Position numbers and translations under genes: made by a program
NCBI RefSeq assembly: GCF_024868665.1
Contig: NC_079908.1
Span: 8,779,946 to 8,843,945 of the forward strand
Length of the DNA stretch: 64,000 nt
Reading direction: 5' to 3'
Source: Triplophysa rosa
Lineage: Eukaryota > Chordata > Actinopteri > Cypriniformes > Nemacheilidae
Notes under the pieces: model-generated
Told to the model about the DNA's origin: nothing
The model's input: only the letters and a program-made list of their open reading frames with translations
Database searches by the model: none
Shown here: one piece after another, positions 59,995-64,000 of the stretch
Position numbering within the stretch: position 1 is the first letter of the stretch
Layout of the letters: each line of letters opens with the position of its first letter

Positions 59995-61366
59995 TATCTG
60001 TTTCAGCCTTGGAGTTTTGTGTTTATTGTATTTATTCACCTGCAGTTTTACTGAATTTGTATTTTTCTCCAGACTGTTGTGAAGTGTTTTATCCAGTAGA
60101 TGGGGTGCATGTTTCACAGTTTACTATGGATAACGTTCCTTTTTCCTCAAAATGATTAGAAACTAGGATTTAGTTTCCATCTGCAAGCTTGGCCAGAATT
60201 CTGCACGGATGTCAAAGCGCTCGAGTGTGTGTCAAGTCATGTTTAAGCACGACCATGTGAGGTATATCTAAAAAATAAGTTTTCTAGTGTTTTGACCCCT
60301 TGCAAAAGATTATATGCATTATATCGCCTGCAGAATTCTTAGACAGTCTGTACATGGCATTCCCTCGGTACCATTGTGATTTAATGCAATTACCATGGAG
60401 ACAAACCTGCAAGACCTTCATCACAGGAAACTGTAGCAGTCGGTCTAGGGTAGCAATGCGGCAAACAGATGCAGCATCAAGATGAATAAATCATGTCAGT
60501 CATAATTTGTTTAAATTTTGTCAATAAGACATCCAAGTGCTGCAAATGATGTATCGCTGAGAACCTGAGACGCATAACCACATCCATACACACAATGTGG
60601 AAAATATCAAAGCCTATCTGCTGTTGGCCAGGGGATTGATGATGACACAAAGCAGCGATAGATAGATCGTGCTGATGAGATGATATTTAGTGATATTGTT
60701 TTATACACGCACACATAAAAAATGTATTGAGGAATGTAAAATTCTAGGTACTAGCAAGAAGAGAGGCTGAGGTGACATCGGTAGGCTGGTTTGCATTCAT
60801 TATTTTGCTAGTAAATGTAATTTTTGTCTTATGTACCACTATAGCATCAATAAACGTTGTTTTACCAAAACAGAAACAGAAATATCCTTCACATTATTGG
60901 ATATTGTTTTAACACAACTGATACAGTGGAAGGAAAACAGTTTTACCCATAAAAACGTCACTATTAAGCATTTGGACTCGCAGTATATAAAAGCACACTG
61001 GCCATAATAGACTGTTCGAAGATCTTAATATAATTTTGCCTCAAAGCCGAAGTTGTTTGCAGGTTAAGTTTCACCTTGGAAAGACTTCATTCGTTTTGAA
61101 GTTTCATTTCAAGGTTTTCTAGAATCTCTGAAAGTTTGTGCTTGTTATAATGATCCAAAAATAATAATCCCACCTGAGAACTTTTTAGACATGTCCCTGT
61201 GGGACGGACATTTGTTTTAGGCTGGTCGCTTGAAAATTTCATTTAGACATTTAGGTTTGACTATAACATTGATTGTAACTCTAACAGCTTTGCCAATACA
61301 AAGCTTAATAAATTTGTTGTTGTTGAGCTTGTAAACACTTCAACTTGATTATGACAGTTTGGACTT
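59995..61366. other. Anonymous sequence downstream of cnot6
   Basis: No gene or repeat recognised; A/T-rich. Confidence 0.4.
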
Positions 61367-61648
61367 TATGGACAAAAGTATCAGTCTGGTGTGGAAGAAC
61401 TTGGCTGGTCTGCATAAAGCCCTGACCTGAACACCTTAGCCAAACACTCATCACCCAAACCTATCAAAGGCTTCTACACAGTCATTTCAGAACAGAAAAA
61501 GGCCCTTCCAAAACAGTTGCAACAAAGATTAAAACAAAATGCTTTAATGTGCTATTACATGGTATAACACTAATATTTGTTTGGATTGGAATTACTGGAA
61601 TAGATAGACATGTTTATTAGAAGAGGGGGTTCCATACTTTTCTCCATA
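61367..61648 (+). mobile_element. Internally deleted Tc1-like element
   Basis: Inverted ends TATGGACAAAAGTAT and, from the right, TATGGAGAAAAGTAT. The interior GGAAGAACTTGGCTGGTCTG followed by CATAAAGCCCTGACCTGAAC matches the part of Tc1 genes that encodes the W-x-x-x-S-P-D-L-N segment near the end of the catalytic domain. Reading frames are broken and most of the gene is missing. It differs from the Tc1 fragment at 40145. Confidence 0.7.
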
Positions 61649-62177
61649 TATTATGTCTATATTTGGTGCTGTGCATAAGGTCCATATAGAAGCAATGAAG
61701 GTAATGATCTCAGGACCATCTGGCGTTGTCTGACAGAATGAGAGTTTGCAGGATTGTTAGCCCAGAGTTGGTCCTAATGGGAAGCACGTGGGGCTCCCGA
61801 GTCCTGACTAAGGATGGTAAAAACTCCTTGCGGCCACAGCAGTTCTCTCAGTTGGATTTAGAAATGAAGTGTGTTATTTAATTACTACATCTTCACATAA
61901 TACAATTTTATTGTTAGATTTACAATTGTGTTTTCTCAAAAAGACATGTGATGCCTGGGGTTGGAAAAGTAATTAAAACCTTTAAACTCTTGTGTAATAT
62001 TATAAACGGTTTTAAAAAAGTCTATTGATGTAAGTTGATTATGTTCTGTGTAAAATGGACGCTTAGGTTAAATATTTTGCTTTGGCCTTTGGTGATTTCA
62101 TAGATAAAAAATGGAGCGTCCTGAGGTTGTGAATTAATCTTGCAGTAGTGGATTCGGTTAAATTGGGATTTCATATT
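61649..62177. other. Anonymous spacer
   Basis: AGCACGTGGGGCTCCCGAGT near 61783 hints at a dispersed repeat, but I cannot assign it. Confidence 0.35.
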
Positions 62178-62582
62178 TTAAAGGTGCAGTGTGTAGTGTT
62201 TTGGAGGATCTATTGTTAGAAATGTAATATAATATACACAACTTGTCTTCAGAGGTGTGCAAAGACCTTACATAATGAAGCGTTATGTTTTCTTTGCTTT
62301 AGAATGAGCTATTTCTATATATATAGACATACAGTATACCGCGGGTCCCCTTACATGGAATTCACCATGTTGTTTCTACAGTAGCCCTGCAGACAAACTG
62401 CTCTACAGAGCAAAATTTCATAAATACGTCATCTCCTCCAGCAAAGAAACGAGAATGTGATGAAATTTTAGTGCTGTGTCAGCCACTGTAGTGCTCCGAA
62501 AGGCAGGGGTGCAGTGAGCCATTGGTTGCAATTCGCAACCTCACCACTAGATGCTGCTAAATTTCATTCACTGGACCTTTAA
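62178..62582 (+). mobile_element. TTAA-bounded short element (copy B)
   Basis: Ends TTAAAGGTGCAGTGTGTAG and TTCACTGGACCTTTAA are partial inverted repeats. The whole unit is the reverse complement of 20699-21093 with moderate divergence. About 405 bases, non-coding. Confidence 0.82.
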
Positions 62583-62735
62583 CAACGCACTGTACATTTT
62601 TTTGTAAAAAACAGGTTAATGTTCCGGCAGCTTGGGTGCCAGGATAAAACTTAAAACATGCATTTTTTTGCAAAGTAAAATGACATGTTTTTCATGTTAC
62701 TGTAATTTTGACCATTGTTACAGAATAAAAAAACT

Positions 62736-62793
62736 GTGTGAAAATTCTGTAAAATTGCACTTTACAAAATGTAATTTTACAGAATTTTCACAC
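62736..62793. repeat. Perfect 21-bp-arm hairpin
   Basis: GTGTGAAAATTCTGTAAAAT plus T (62736-62756) is exactly inverted at 62773-62793, with a 16-base loop. CTGTAAAA motifs link it to the MITE family at 12189. Confidence 0.85.
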
Positions 62794-64000
62794 ATTTTTT
62801 AAATGCGGTATACAAAATGTTAAATTACAGAAATAAACTGCAAAGTTGGGTGTTAATTTCAGATGTTGCTTATTGTACATGTGCTATCATTTACACAACA
62901 GTCTTCTGTGGTACATCCAATCGTTTCAAGTAACAAAATTCCTTTAAGTGGATTCCAGTCCAAAAGGATAATAGACTAAGTCTCTTAACTCCAGACAAAG
63001 ACATGTTTGTGAAAGTCGACATATCAGATGCCGATGACGGGGAAGCAATATTTTGTGGCAATGCAAATATCACTGCTGTGAATGCAGAGAGTCACAGATG
63101 GGTCTTGACTACAGTCACCTCTGAGTGGATGACTTGATGTAAATGTGTGCAGACAGCTACCAAATGCACCCTCTACACTTCCCTGGGTTGTGTTCCACTT
63201 ACATCACCACCTGTTTTTTCACCTTTCACTGAAAGCAAAAAAGTTCATTTCTCCGAGAAATCCCTTCACCCTTTACCTAACAAATCCAATTGATTACTTG
63301 TCACCCGGCGAGTTGCTTCCTTACTTTTGTCACTTCAAATTCTCGCCGTCATCCATCTAAAACTCACAAGGACCGCGGCTATGGCAAAGAGTTATTTAAG
63401 CGAATCCCTCGAAATTGAGTTGTTGATGAAGCCGTGCTCTGTGTTGAGAGATTTAGAGGACTGCAGGGAGAGGCGTTTGTCTCTGCCACAGTGTCGGCGG
63501 GACATCAAGGACACTGATGTTTGTTAGCGGGGGAGCGAGGCTCAGCTGGAGGTGCAGGTAGGATGAGGAGATGCAGGGTGACAGCAGTTCCAGGTAACTG
63601 CTGCTGAATGTGTGGAGAAACGCTGAGCTCAGCGGTCTGAAGTGAAGTTAACAGAACAGGCAGCTTGCAAAAGTGCGGGGTGAGGAGGCGCAAGCAAACA
63701 CGGCTGAGCAGATGGGAATTTCGTATTGTTTACCAGAATCTGCTTATGGGGAACGTGCTTGGCTTTCAAAAGAGCCGTTTCTATTTCAGCTCAAAGCTTG
63801 AAATATGGGAAATTCAGTGCATGTTTTTTTGCATCTCAATTTTTTACTGTAAAACAAAAAAAGAAGCTCTAACTTTACGTGTGGAAACGTGTCCTTGGAT
63901 CCAACAAAATTATTCGTCCCGAACTTCTACATAAGATGTGATGTCTGTCATCCTCAAGTAACTTTGCAAAGTTTCTGACCATCTGGAGAAATAAAGGGTG
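62794..64000. other. Anonymous sequence at the window end
   Basis: No gene or repeat supported. Open frames of 60-90 codons here lack splice or domain support. Confidence 0.4.

Overview
This window is nuclear DNA from a ray-finned fish, most likely a cyprinid or other cypriniform. The evidence is: two vertebrate genes with fish-type sequence and intron structure; GT-AG introns; low coding density; and a dense population of short fold-back elements, hAT derivatives, Tc1 relics, LTR pieces and LINE tails of kinds common in cyprinid genomes. Family names for repeats come from memory of their termini, not from a database search. Structural claims (terminal inverted repeats, target-site duplications, long terminal repeats) were read directly from the sequence.

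Only two protein-coding genes can be supported. On the minus strand at 34.2-35.6 kb is an intronless alpha-2 adrenergic receptor, best matching the fish alpha-2D subtype. On the plus strand at about 46.2-60 kb is cnot6, the CCR4a deadenylase of the CCR4-NOT complex. Its eleven coding exons (49036-56640) join in frame to 557 codons, the length of human CNOT6. The genes are head to head, about 10.6 kb apart; nothing suggests a shared pathway.

Layout: 1-34 kb is intergenic and repeat-rich. It holds a solo LTR with a 5-bp target duplication (7508-8025), a possible second solo LTR (3264-3797), a defective LTR retroelement (17022-18613), two nested TIR elements (9888-12047), a 1.39-kb TA-flanked element (21400-22789), two fold-back elements with telomere-like cores (24.2 and 25.0 kb), a hAT element nested in a fold-back element (27210-29400), a long inverted repeat (30796-32005) and a TTATG pentanucleotide array. 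From 36 to 46 kb, between the genes, are a hAT MITE, a TTAA-bounded 1.27-kb element and a near-identical 938-bp direct repeat that looks like two alleles joined in the assembly. cnot6 introns carry two hAT-type elements with perfect 8-bp target duplications. From 60 to 64 kb only repeats and anonymous sequence are seen.

No RNA gene, CRISPR array, operon or prokaryotic-type system is visible. I found no evidence of a new multi-gene system. The most rewarding material is the nested transposon history and the suspected assembly duplication.
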